NCBI GenBank assembly: GCA_015488935.1
Contig: WFMU01000395.1
Coordinates: 1-13,062, forward strand
Direction: 5' to 3'
Source of the DNA: Flavobacteriaceae bacterium
Lineage (GTDB): Bacteria; Bacteroidota; Bacteroidia; Flavobacteriales; Flavobacteriaceae
Length of the DNA: 13,062 bases
The notes beneath the pieces were generated by a model. The model was not told the DNA's origin. It searched no databases and saw only the letters and a program-made list of their open reading frames with translations. This document shows, one piece after another, positions 1 through 8,640 of the stretch (positions are counted from its first letter, which is position 1; each line of letters begins with the position of its first letter). A program made the position numbers and the translations under genes.

Positions 1-1
1 G

Positions 2-757
2 AAAAACATCCAACAAAATGCTGTTAAAGAAACTCCAAAAAAGAAAAATGTAATTAATCTTTATAGCAAATGGGCTGTTTCTATTGCAGCTATGTTTGTA
101 TTGTTTTTTGGAATTAAAAATTATTTTGGAAATACAGATGTAAACATATATACAAATTATGGCGAACAAAAAACAGTTGCATTATTAGATGGTTCTGAAG
201 TAATTTTAAATGCAAAATCAACCATTACATACAACAAATCTTCTTGGAAAAATAAACGCGAATTGTTTTTAGATGGTGAAGCCTATTTTAAAGTAACCAA
301 AGGAAGTACTTTTACAGTAAATACCAAGAATGGTAGTGTTACGGTATTAGGAACACATTTTAATGTAAACTCTAAAGATAACTATTTTAACGTAATTTGC
401 TACGAAGGTAAAGTAAAAGTTGTAGAAGGTAATCGAACCAGTATTTTAACTCCTGGTAAAGGAATTTCTACATTAAATAGCAAACATAAAACTATTGAAA
501 TTGTAAATACATCGCCAAACTGGATAGATGGCGAAAGTGAATTTAATAATGTTCCTCTAAAATTAGTTATGGACGAATTAGAAAAACAATTCCACATTAC
601 ATTTGATAGGTCTGCTATTGACGAAACTAAAAATTTTACCGGAAGTTTTGATAATAAAAAACTAAAAACAGCTTTAGCTTCTGTTTTTAAACCAATGCAA
701 ATAAAATATAAAATTGTTGGTAAAAAAATAATTCTGAGTAATGTTACTACGAAATGA
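2..757 (+). CDS. FecR-family anti-sigma factor, 5'-truncated by window edge
   Basis: Inner-membrane anti-sigma regulator that would hold an ECF sigma factor inactive until the partner outer-membrane receptor binds ligand. The reading frame is open from base 2, so the ATG at 92 is internal and the true start lies left of the window. A hydrophobic segment (WAVSIAAMFVLFFGI, about nt 71-115) is the single membrane span. It is preceded by a lysine-rich cytoplasmic stretch. After it come the periplasmic FecR beta domain (about nt 140-475, with the family-like LDGSEVILNAKSTITY and LDGEAYFKV) and a C-terminal DUF4974/STN-like domain (about nt 540-740, with NVPLKLVMDELEKQFHI). Its TGA stop overlaps the start of the next gene as ATGA, so translation is probably coupled. 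The sigma factor gene is expected just upstream, outside the window; that is inference. Family assignment is firm and the signal sensed is unknown. Confidence 0.9.
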   Translation, partial: KNIQQNAVKETPKKKNVINLYSKWAVSIAAMFVLFFGIKNYFGNTDVNIYTNYGEQKTVALLDGSEVILNAKSTITYNKSSWKNKRELFLDGEAYFKVTKGSTFTVNTKNGSVTVLGTHFNVNSKDNYFNVICYEGKVKVVEGNRTSILTPGKGISTLNSKHKTIEIVNTSPNWIDGESEFNNVPLKLVMDELEKQFHITFDRSAIDETKNFTGSFDNKKLKTALASVFKPMQIKYKIVGKKIILSNVTTK

Positions 758-3030
758 AACAAAAAATAGTAAGCCTCTTTTTGATATTTGTTTCCATAAT
801 TGTCTTTTCTCAAGAAAAAAAGAAACAAACGGTCTTTTATAAAGAAGAATCTATTGTTGTTGTACTAAAAGATTTAGAAAAAAAGTTTGCGGTAAAATTT
901 TCTTATCCTAGTGATTTGGTTACTGGTGTAAAAATATCTTTAGAAGAAAAAAAAAGAAATTTAGACGATATTCTTTTTGAAATTACGTATTTAACTAATA
1001 TTCAGTTTAATAAAATAGACGATACTTATATCTATCTCCATAAAATAAATTCCGAAAAGCTTAACGAAATTGTGGTGCGTAGTTACCTAACTACTGGTAT
1101 TTCTAAAAATAAGGATGCTACATATATTCTAAATCCCAAAAAAATAGGGCTTTTAGCAGGACTTACTGAAACCGATATTTTAGAAAGCATACAACAATTA
1201 CCTGGTGTTATAAGCATTAATGAAACGGCAACTGAATTGGCTGTTAGAGGCGGAAATTCGGACCAAAATCGTATTCTTTGGGATGGCATAAATATATATC
1301 ATAGTGGTCATTTATTTGGAATGGTTTCTGTTTTTAATCCAAACATAGCACAAGAAATTTCTTTTCATAACAAAGGTACAAATGCAAGATTTGGCGAACG
1401 TATTTCTAGTGTTATCGATATTAGTACTTCGAGAAAAATACCTAAAAAATCCCATTTTGAATTTGGTATTAATGGTATTAGCTCTGACGTATTTTTAGAA
1501 ACTCCTTTTATAGATGATAAACTAAGTGTACAAACTTCGTTTAGACGTTCTTACGAAGATTTAATTGAAACAACTACCTTTAAAAGATACGAAGAAAAGG
1601 CTTTTCAGAATACAAAAATATTAGAAGAAAAATTTCATTTTAAAGATTATAATACGAAAATTAATTTTATTCCGAATAAAAAAAACAGCCTTTATTTTAG
1701 TTTAATTCATATAGATAATGATTTATTTAACGACCACAAAGAAGAAAATAGCAATACAGCGTATTCTGATGAGTTGGATTCTGAAAATGAAGGTTATAGT
1801 ATAGAATGGCACAAAAAATGGAATGATAATATATCGCTAAATACCAATATAAGCCATTCGCATTATAGCTTATTTTACAATTATAAAGTCACAAAAAACA
1901 ACCTTTTATTCTCTAATTATTCTAAGAATAACACCATTAAAGACACCGAATTTTCTACTATAGTAAATATAAAGTTAGCCAATAACAATAAATTAGATGT
2001 TGGTTACCAAAGTTCTTTAAAAAAAGTAACATTTCTATTTAAAGAAGAAAAAGATATTGTTTATACTTTAGATAAAGATAATTCTAAAATAAATACACAT
2101 GCCTTATTTGCTAGTTATCGGTATAAAAATCCTAAAACACTTTATGTTTATAGTGGCTTGCGAATTAATTATTATTCGATACTCAATAAATTTAGAGTGG
2201 AGCCTCGGTTGGTAATTACTAAAACATTAAACAATTATTTTAAACTACAGCTAACAGGCGAAATAAAAAATCAAATTATTAGTCAAATCGATGAAACAGT
2301 ATTGAGTAATTTGTCTTTAGAAAAAAAAATATGGCGACTTGCAGATGGTAATAAATATCCAATAATTAATAGTCGGCAAATATCGAGTAGTTTCCTTTTT
2401 TATAAAAATAAATGGTCGGCAGATGTAGATTTATACTACAAAAAAATAAAGGGTATTACCGCTCTTTCTTTAGGATTTTTAAACCCAATTGATAACAGTT
2501 TTCACCTTGGAGAACAAAAAGTAGTTGGTTTAGACTTTTATGTAAAAAGAGAATTTAATGCTTTTAAAACATGGATTAGCTATTCTTTTATAGATGTACA
2601 AAATAAATACGACACACTAAATAATAATACTTATTTTAGAGCAAATAACGATATTAAACATGCTATTTCTGCTTCTGCAAATTATACAATTAATAAATTT
2701 GATATTGCTCTTTGTTGGAAATATAGAACAGGAAGACCATTAACAGATTTGGATTATGATAGTGCTGGAAATGCCTTTTTTGATGGTATTAATACAGAAC
2801 GTTTGCCAGATTATCATCGTTTAGATTTATCATCTACTTACAAATTTAGTATTTCTAAAAAGAATCACATCCAAGGTAAAATAGGCTTTTCTATACGAAA
2901 TGTTTACAACCAAAACAATCATTTAAGCACCGATTTTATTGGTAATAATGCTATTAACGATCCTGTTAGAGTTGTAAACAATTATTCTATTGGTTTTACA
3001 CCAAACTTTTTATTTCGTTTGTACTGGTAA
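754..3030 (+). CDS. TonB-dependent outer-membrane receptor with N-terminal STN domain
   Basis: Outer-membrane TonB-dependent transducer/transporter, 758 residues. Residues 1-20 look like a Sec signal peptide ending VFSQ. Residues about 28-97 form an STN (secretin/TonB short N-terminal) domain, the part that contacts a FecR-type anti-sigma factor. A TonB-box-like NEIVVRS lies at 104-110. The plug domain follows at about 115-225, with ILESIQQLPGV, ELAVRGGNSDQNRILWDG and ARFGERISSVIDIS. The rest is the barrel, ending in the aromatic FLFRLYW. There is no carboxypeptidase-regulatory-like domain and no SusD gene follows, so this is not a standard SusCD glycan pair. A FecA-like iron/siderophore or other small-ligand receptor is more likely. 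The start codon is fixed by the 4-bp overlap with the FecR gene, and the two must be cotranscribed. The substrate cannot be told from sequence. Confidence 0.9.
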   Translation: MKQKIVSLFLIFVSIIVFSQEKKKQTVFYKEESIVVVLKDLEKKFAVKFSYPSDLVTGVKISLEEKKRNLDDILFEITYLTNIQFNKIDDTYIYLHKINSEKLNEIVVRSYLTTGISKNKDATYILNPKKIGLLAGLTETDILESIQQLPGVISINETATELAVRGGNSDQNRILWDGINIYHSGHLFGMVSVFNPNIAQEISFHNKGTNARFGERISSVIDISTSRKIPKKSHFEFGINGISSDVFLETPFIDDKLSVQTSFRRSYEDLIETTTFKRYEEKAFQNTKILEEKFHFKDYNTKINFIPNKKNSLYFSLIHIDNDLFNDHKEENSNTAYSDELDSENEGYSIEWHKKWNDNISLNTNISHSHYSLFYNYKVTKNNLLFSNYSKNNTIKDTEFSTIVNIKLANNNKLDVGYQSSLKKVTFLFKEEKDIVYTLDKDNSKINTHALFASYRYKNPKTLYVYSGLRINYYSILNKFRVEPRLVITKTLNNYFKLQLTGEIKNQIISQIDETVLSNLSLEKKIWRLADGNKYPIINSRQISSSFLFYKNKWSADVDLYYKKIKGITALSLGFLNPIDNSFHLGEQKVVGLDFYVKREFNAFKTWISYSFIDVQNKYDTLNNNTYFRANNDIKHAISASANYTINKFDIALCWKYRTGRPLTDLDYDSAGNAFFDGINTERLPDYHRLDLSSTYKFSISKKNHIQGKIGFSIRNVYNQNNHLSTDFIGNNAINDPVRVVNNYSIGFTPNFLFRLYW

Positions 3031-3054
3031 CTTTTAAATAGATAATACATCACA

Positions 3055-3081
3055 TTATCAACAAGAAAAGAATTATATTTG
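3055..3081 (+). promoter_or_regulatory. Promoter for ccsBA (TAnnTTTG -7 box at 3074-3081)
   Basis: TATATTTG at 3074-3081 matches the Bacteroidota sigma-ABfr -7 consensus TAnnTTTG exactly and ends 23 bases before the ccsBA ATG, giving a short leader. No convincing -33 TTG is visible at the expected distance. There is no hairpin terminator between the receptor gene and this box, so some read-through from the upstream operon remains possible. Confidence 0.6.
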
Positions 3082-3104
3082 CAACCTGTAAATTAAAGCA
3101 AATT

Positions 3105-6100
3105 ATGAAGAAAACTTTTTTCAAATTTTTATTCAGTACACGATTAATGTCCGTAGCAATTTTAGCTTATGCTTTTGCTATGGCTGCTGCTACTTTTATC
3201 GAAAATGATTATGGCACTCCAACTGCAAAAGCAATAATTTACAATACAAAATGGTTTGAACTTTTAATGTTGCTATTGGTAGTAAACTTTATTGGAAATA
3301 TTTTTAAATATCGATTGTATCGTAGAAAAAAATGGCCCATATTTTTATTTCATATTGCATTTATTGTTATTTTATTAGGCTCATTTATTACAAGATATTA
3401 TAGTTATGAAGGAGTAATGTTAATTCGCGAAGGAAAAGTATCCTCAACCATATTATCAGATAAAACATATATAAAAGTTCGTGTAGATGATAATAAATTT
3501 ATGAATGAATTTAGTAAGCCTGTTTTGTTTGGAAAAATTGGGTTCAATAGATTTGAAATAAAAGATAAGTTTGGAAATGCAAAAAATTGGTTGCAAGCCA
3601 TATTTGGATTTAATGATGATAGAATACCTTTTTCTGTAAAATTGGTAGATTTTGTAGCCAATGCTAAAGAAAGTTTGGTTAGCGATAAAAATGGTGTAAA
3701 TTATTTACATTTGGTAGAAACAAGTTCAGGTTCTAGAAATGATATTTTTCTAAAAAATGGCGAAGTAAAAAGTATTAATGGCGTATTATTTACTTACAAC
3801 AATCCAATAAAAGGAGGCATGAATTTTACAGATGCAGACGGAAAACCAATGTTACAACCAGTTTTTGATGGTAACTTTATGGAAATGCAGACACAGAAAT
3901 TAACCACTGTAGCAAAAGATTCGTTTGCACCATTGCAAATTAAAAAATTATATACTTTTAATAAAATGCGTTTTGTAGTAAAAGCCATTACTAAAGGAAA
4001 AATAAAAAGAGAATCAGCATCTAAAAAAGAACAAAATTTCCATCCTTACGATGCAGTTACACTTAAAGTAAAATCTAAAAATGAAGAACAATTAATTACT
4101 GTAAAAGGTGCCAAAGGAGCCATACTTAAACCAGAAAAAGTAAGTGTAAATGGATTAAATTTCTTTATTTCTTACGGTTCTAAAGAAATAACAACACCAT
4201 TTTCTGTAAAGTTGCGAGATTTTGAGTTAGAGCGTTATCCAGGAACAAAATCGCCATCTTCGTACGCAAGTGAGGTTACCGTAATTGATAAAGATAAAAC
4301 ATTTGATTATCGAATTTATATGAATCATGTTTTAGATTACAAAGGTTATCGCTTTTTTCAATCCTCTTTCGACCCTGATGAATTAGGAACACATCTCTCT
4401 GTAAATCACGATTATTGGGGTACATTAATTACGTATTTAGGATATATATTAATGGGAATTGGTATGTTCTTTACCTTATTTTGGAAAGGCTCTCGATTTA
4501 GTGAATTATCTAAAAAACTAAAAAAAATATCAAAAAATAAAATAGCTGTTCTATTATTTTTAAGTTTTGGAATTTTAGGATTTGCACAAGATAATAATCA
4601 TAATAATCATGCAGAAATATCTACCAAAACACCAGAAGAATTACAAAAAATATCGGTAAGTAAAGCACATGCAGATAAATTAGGAAGACTATTAATTCAA
4701 GATCATCAAGGACGTATAAAGCCAATTAACACCTATGCTTTAGAAGCATTACGCAAAATTTATGGTGAAGATTATTACAAAGGATTAAGTGCAGAACAGG
4801 TACTTATTTCTGCACAATTAAATCCAAATTTATGGAGTTTTGAGCCAATAATAAAAACCCATGAAGAACGCTTAGGTAAAAAAATTGTAAATGATTTACA
4901 TATTAAAGATGGCCATACGTCTATTTCCGAATTTTTTAAAAACAGAAAGTATTACCTTCAAAAAAGAGTAGATGAATCCTTTCAAAAAAGTACTGCATTA
5001 CGTACTTATACAGATAAAGAAATCATAAACTTAGATGAAAAAGTAAATATTTGGTCAGGCGTACTTAGCGGAAGTTTAATGAAAATTTATCCAAAAAAAG
5101 GAGATACAAATAACAAATGGTATGTTGGTACAGACACAAAAACTTTTGTAGCACAAGATACTATGATTTTAAAATTTCATCAGTTATATATGTATTCGTT
5201 ATATCAAGCAATTAAAACAAACGATTATAAAGATGCCGATTTTTATCTAGAACAGATAGTAGCATACCAAAAAAATATTGGTGCAAGTATTATTCCTGCC
5301 AAAGAAAAAATAGATTTAGAAATAAAATATAACAAATGGAATATTTTCTATAAACTCTTAATTTACTATTTTAGTCTTGGTACCATTTTATTGTTTTTAG
5401 CTTTTGTAGATTTATTTAAACCGAATTTGAAAATTGTAAAAAGGGCACTTCAATTTTTTATTGTGCTTACCATTTTTGGAGTGGTAGCACATGTTACAGG
5501 TTTAGGTGTACGATGGTATATTTCTGGTCATGCTCCTTGGAGTAATGGCTATGAGGCAACCGTTTTTATTGCATTAATTATTACATTAGCTGGACTAATT
5601 TTTTCGTTTAAACGAAGTAAATTTATTATCGGAGTAGCCGTATTATTTGCAGGATTTTTATTAGGAATTGCACATGGAAGTTTAATGAGTCCAGAAATGA
5701 CGAATTTGGTACCTGTATTAAAATCGTATTGGTTAATGATTCACGTTGCAGTAATTACTGCAAGTTATGCCTTTTTAGGCTTAGGTTCTTTATTAGGATT
5801 TATCGTCTTGCTATTATTTATTATTAGAACACCAGCCAATAAAAATCGTTTAAATGAAACAATAAAGGAACTAACTTATGTAAATGAATCTACACTAATA
5901 GTAGGATTATTTATGTTATCTATTGGTACCTTTTTGGGAGGCGTTTGGGCAAGTGAAAGTTGGGGACGTTATTGGAGTTGGGACCCAAAAGAAGTTTGGG
6001 CATTAATATCGATGATGATTTACATTTTTATTTTACACATGCGAATGGTTCCAGGTTTACAAAGTCGTTTTACCTTTAATTTTGCTAGTATGATTTCTAT

Positions 6101-6302
6101 TACAACCTTAATAATGACTTATTTTGGTGTAAATTACTACTTGAGTGGTATGCATTCTTATGCAACTGGAGATCCAGTTCCTTTTCCTGTTTGGGCATAT
6201 TATTTTGCTGCATTTATTGTAATTTTTTCTATAATTTCATATAAAAAATACAAAAAATTCAACTCTAAAAAACCTTCAAAAACTGTAAAGGAAAGTAAAT
6301 AA
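3105..6302 (+). CDS. ccsBA: Cytochrome c biogenesis protein CcsBA (fused CcsB/ResB-CcsA/ResC)
   Basis: System II cytochrome c synthase: exports heme and ligates it to CXXCH motifs of apocytochromes c outside the inner membrane. About 14 membrane spans can be drawn and agree with the positive-inside rule. Residues 14-97 hold three ResB spans, including the transmembrane His83. Residues 98-435 are the large periplasmic ResB loop, followed by a span at 436-460. A signal-peptide-like span at about 478-494 leads into a second periplasmic domain, about 495-745. Residues 747-1046 are the multi-span CcsA part. The WWD heme-binding motif is seen at 947-960 (GVWASESWGRYWSWD). By spacing, His880 and His1017 are the periplasmic heme ligands and His978 the second transmembrane histidine. 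The frame is intact across the fusion. It has its own promoter and no cytochrome gene beside it. The start at 3105 fits the leader and the N-terminal span. Confidence 0.94.
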   Translation: MKKTFFKFLFSTRLMSVAILAYAFAMAAATFIENDYGTPTAKAIIYNTKWFELLMLLLVVNFIGNIFKYRLYRRKKWPIFLFHIAFIVILLGSFITRYYSYEGVMLIREGKVSSTILSDKTYIKVRVDDNKFMNEFSKPVLFGKIGFNRFEIKDKFGNAKNWLQAIFGFNDDRIPFSVKLVDFVANAKESLVSDKNGVNYLHLVETSSGSRNDIFLKNGEVKSINGVLFTYNNPIKGGMNFTDADGKPMLQPVFDGNFMEMQTQKLTTVAKDSFAPLQIKKLYTFNKMRFVVKAITKGKIKRESASKKEQNFHPYDAVTLKVKSKNEEQLITVKGAKGAILKPEKVSVNGLNFFISYGSKEITTPFSVKLRDFELERYPGTKSPSSYASEVTVIDKDKTFDYRIYMNHVLDYKGYRFFQSSFDPDELGTHLSVNHDYWGTLITYLGYILMGIGMFFTLFWKGSRFSELSKKLKKISKNKIAVLLFLSFGILGFAQDNNHNNHAEISTKTPEELQKISVSKAHADKLGRLLIQDHQGRIKPINTYALEALRKIYGEDYYKGLSAEQVLISAQLNPNLWSFEPIIKTHEERLGKKIVNDLHIKDGHTSISEFFKNRKYYLQKRVDESFQKSTALRTYTDKEIINLDEKVNIWSGVLSGSLMKIYPKKGDTNNKWYVGTDTKTFVAQDTMILKFHQLYMYSLYQAIKTNDYKDADFYLEQIVAYQKNIGASIIPAKEKIDLEIKYNKWNIFYKLLIYYFSLGTILLFLAFVDLFKPNLKIVKRALQFFIVLTIFGVVAHVTGLGVRWYISGHAPWSNGYEATVFIALIITLAGLIFSFKRSKFIIGVAVLFAGFLLGIAHGSLMSPEMTNLVPVLKSYWLMIHVAVITASYAFLGLGSLLGFIVLLLFIIRTPANKNRLNETIKELTYVNESTLIVGLFMLSIGTFLGGVWASESWGRYWSWDPKEVWALISMMIYIFILHMRMVPGLQSRFTFNFASMISITTLIMTYFGVNYYLSGMHSYATGDPVPFPVWAYYFAAFIVIFSIISYKKYKKFNSKKPSKTVKESK

Positions 6303-6351
6303 CAATAAGCTAGGTCTGATTTTTATCATTACATAAGTCAAAACAGAAAAC

Positions 6352-6359
6352 TACCTTTG
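6352..6359 (+). promoter_or_regulatory. Promoter -7 box for iorAB
   Basis: TACCTTTG is an exact TAnnTTTG match ending 20 bases before the iorA ATG. The predicted transcript would begin around 6364-6366 with a leader of only about 15 bases. No clear -33 element is seen. This is the only consensus box found ahead of iorA or iorB, so the two genes are probably one transcript. Confidence 0.6.
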
Positions 6360-6374
6360 TTCTCTAAAGAGAGC
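6359..6374. repeat. Small dyad TCTCT-AA-AGAGA at the iorA transcription start
   Basis: Positions 6361-6365 (TCTCT) and 6368-6372 (AGAGA) are perfect inverted arms separated by AA. Flanking bases 6359/6374 (G/C) also pair and 6360/6373 (T/G) wobble. The dyad sits directly after the -7 box and 5 bases before the ATG, a place where a repressor could block initiation. It is short enough to be chance. Confidence 0.3.
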
Positions 6375-6379
6375 AAAAA

Positions 6380-7993
6380 ATGAAAAATTTAGTTTTAGGT
6401 AATGAAGCAGTTGCACAAGGCGCAATTGATGCAGGTCTATCTGGAGTATATGCATATCCGGGAACACCATCTACAGAAATAACAGAATACATACAACGCA
6501 ATAAATTTGCAAAAGAAAGTAAAATACATTGCACATGGTCTGTTAACGAAAAAACAGCCATTGAATCTGCATTAGGAATGTCCTATTCTGGTAAAAGAGC
6601 CATGGTAGTAATGAAACATGTTGGTTTAAATGTTGCAGCAGATGCCTTTATGAATATGTCCATTTCTGGAATTAATGGTGGTCTTGTAATAGCCGTTGCC
6701 GATGATCCATCGATGCATTCTTCGCAAAATGAACAAGATTCAAGATATTATGGAAAATTTGCCATGATACCAATATTAGAACCATCCAATCAGCAAGAAG
6801 CCTACGATATAACACGTTTTGCATTCGATTTATCCGAAGAACTAAAACTACCTGTTTTATTGCGAATGGTTACACGTTTATCGCATTCGCGTTCTGGAAT
6901 AAATAGAAGCGACCAACGACCACAGAATGCAATTAATTTACCAGAAAACACAAAGAGATTTACACTAATTCCAGCTTATGCAAAGGGACAATACGAACAT
7001 TTAATAGAAAAACAACCCATAATAATAGCACATTCCGAAGCATCAAAATTCAACAAATTAATAAAAGCAAACGATGTAACTTTAGGCATTATAGCATGTG
7101 GAATTACCTATAATTACTTAATGGAAAATTTTGAAGATATACCTTGTCAATATCCAGTATTAAAAATTGCACAATATCCATTACCAAAAGAAGAAGTTGC
7201 TTATTTATTTGAACACTGCGATCGAATTTTAGTGCTAGAAGAAGGGTATCCAATTATCGAAGAACGTTTAAAAGACTACTTAGATAAGGATAAAAAAATT
7301 ATTGGAAGACTTACTGGCGATTTACCACGAACAGGCGAACTAAATCCGAATATCGTAGCAAAAGCTTTGGGAATAAAACAAATTATATCCGAAACAAAAT
7401 CTAAAATGGTAGCAGGTCGTCCACCACAATTATGCGATGGTTGTGGACATACCGACTTGTTTAATGCCATTAACGAATTAACACCAAAAACTGGCAAAAA
7501 ACGTGTTTTTGGAGATATTGGTTGCTATGCATTAGGTGCATTACCACCATTAAATACCATTACTTCATTAATAGATATGGGAGCGTCTATAACCATGGCA
7601 AAAGGCGCAGTAGATGCTGGTTTAAAAAATGTAATTGCCATTATTGGAGACTCTACATTTACACATTCAGGAATGACAGGTTTACTAGATTGTGTTTACG
7701 AAAAAACACCAATAACCATTATTATTTCAGATAATTCGGCAATTGCCATGACTGGAGGACAAGATTCTTCGGCACTTGGACGATTAAAAAATATTTGTTT
7801 GGGTATTGGAGTAGAACCAGAACATGTGAATTTTATGGTTCCTTTAAAGAAAAATCACGATAAAAATGTAGAAATGATAAGAAATGAGATGAATTACAAT
7901 GGAGTATCCGTAATTATTTCTCATAGAGCATGTGTACGATTATCTAGAGATAAAAAAGAACAAATTAAGTTAAAAATTGCCGAGTTGAATTAA
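6380..7993 (+). CDS. iorA: Indolepyruvate:ferredoxin oxidoreductase alpha subunit, lacking the C-terminal ferredoxin domain
   Basis: Thiamine-diphosphate subunit that, with IorB, oxidatively decarboxylates aryl-pyruvates (indolepyruvate, phenylpyruvate and similar transamination products) to aryl-acetyl-CoA and reduces ferredoxin. The N-terminal pyrimidine-binding-type domain begins GNEAVAQGAIDAGLSGVYAY and carries Glu57 in VNEKTA, the position expected for the thiamine-activating glutamate. The TPP-binding domain has the GDS...DN motif at 423-425 and 451-452. Cys352 and Cys355 (LCDGCGH), Cys382 (GDIGCYALG) and Cys518 (SHRACVRL) match the four ligands of the cluster next to TPP in this superfamily. 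At 537 residues it stops where archaeal IorA proteins of about 600-650 residues continue into a two-[4Fe-4S] ferredoxin domain with paired CxxCxxC motifs. No such motif is present here or in the 49-bp gap to iorB. The domain is therefore absent rather than frameshifted away. Confidence 0.9.
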   Translation: MKNLVLGNEAVAQGAIDAGLSGVYAYPGTPSTEITEYIQRNKFAKESKIHCTWSVNEKTAIESALGMSYSGKRAMVVMKHVGLNVAADAFMNMSISGINGGLVIAVADDPSMHSSQNEQDSRYYGKFAMIPILEPSNQQEAYDITRFAFDLSEELKLPVLLRMVTRLSHSRSGINRSDQRPQNAINLPENTKRFTLIPAYAKGQYEHLIEKQPIIIAHSEASKFNKLIKANDVTLGIIACGITYNYLMENFEDIPCQYPVLKIAQYPLPKEEVAYLFEHCDRILVLEEGYPIIEERLKDYLDKDKKIIGRLTGDLPRTGELNPNIVAKALGIKQIISETKSKMVAGRPPQLCDGCGHTDLFNAINELTPKTGKKRVFGDIGCYALGALPPLNTITSLIDMGASITMAKGAVDAGLKNVIAIIGDSTFTHSGMTGLLDCVYEKTPITIIISDNSAIAMTGGQDSSALGRLKNICLGIGVEPEHVNFMVPLKKNHDKNVEMIRNEMNYNGVSVIISHRACVRLSRDKKEQIKLKIAELN

Positions 7994-8000
7994 TTATTAA

Positions 8001-8022
8001 GTTCCTTAATAAATATAGGAAC
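8001..8022 (+). repeat. Stem-loop between iorA and iorB
   Basis: GTTCCT (8001-8006) and AGGAAC (8017-8022) are perfect inverted arms around a 10-base A/T loop, within the 49-bp gap. No U-run follows, so it does not look like an intrinsic terminator. It could be an mRNA processing or stability element between the two cistrons, or it could be chance. Confidence 0.35.
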
Positions 8023-8042
8023 AGCTATAAAATTATAAGAAT

Positions 8043-8627
8043 ATGAAAACAAATATAGTATTAGCAGGTGTTGGCGGACAAGGGATTTTAACCATTGCAG
8101 CTATTTTAGATACTGCAGCAATTCAACAAGATTTAAACGTAAAACAGAGTGAAATTCACGGAATGAGTCAGCGTGGTGGAGCAGTACACTCGCATGTAAG
8201 AATATCAGATAAAGAAATTTTTTCCGATTTAATTCCAAAAGGAAAAGCAGACTTAATACTTTCTGTAGAACCAATGGAATTATTGCGATATTTACCTTTT
8301 TTAAAAGAAGATGGTTACCTAATAACCGATTCAAAATCGTTTGATAATATTATGGATTATCCAGATGAAACCAAATTGATTAACGAGATAAAAGCACATA
8401 AAAATAGTATAGTTATTGATGCCACTAAGATTGCCAAAGATTTAGGAAACTCAAAAGCAGCAAATATTGTGCTACTTGGTGCGGCTACATCTAAAATTCC
8501 ATTATCCGAAGCAAGTTTATTAGATGCTATAAAAACGCTATTTTCTAAAAAAAGTGAACGTATTATTACCTTAAATATTAATGCTTTTTTTAAAGGAAAA
8601 GAATTAGTATCTGGTATTAACGTATAG
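8043..8627 (+). CDS. iorB: Indolepyruvate:ferredoxin oxidoreductase beta subunit
   Basis: Gamma-type (POR_N-like, Rossmann-fold) subunit that pairs with IorA. It carries the family signature GVGGQGI at residues 9-15 and SEIHGMSQRGGAVHSHVR at 36-53, then EPMELLRY at 76-83. Its 194 residues are the normal family length. The protein contains no cysteine at all, so it cannot carry an iron-sulfur cluster and does not make up for the ferredoxin domain missing from IorA. It lies 49 bp downstream of iorA on the same strand with no promoter box between, so the pair is probably an operon. The bidirectional terminator at 8741-8773 ends the transcript. The start follows a T/A-rich leader without a Shine-Dalgarno sequence, normal for the phylum. 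Confidence 0.9.
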   Translation: MKTNIVLAGVGGQGILTIAAILDTAAIQQDLNVKQSEIHGMSQRGGAVHSHVRISDKEIFSDLIPKGKADLILSVEPMELLRYLPFLKEDGYLITDSKSFDNIMDYPDETKLINEIKAHKNSIVIDATKIAKDLGNSKAANIVLLGAATSKIPLSEASLLDAIKTLFSKKSERIITLNINAFFKGKELVSGINV

Positions 8628-8640
8628 TATATTGCATATT

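Noticed and set aside
400..828. 142-codon open frame on the - strand across the FecR/receptor junction
   Set aside because: It is antisense to two well-recognised coding regions, has low-complexity Phe/Leu/Ser-rich composition and no family resemblance.
4440..4600. Possible frameshift or gene boundary splitting CcsB from CcsA
   Set aside because: The reading frame is continuous through the region, and the predicted topology on both sides agrees with a single fused protein.
7991..8042. A ferredoxin domain lost from IorA by a recent frameshift
   Set aside because: The 49-bp gap after the stop encodes no cysteine-rich CxxCxxC sequence in any frame, so there is no remnant to restore.
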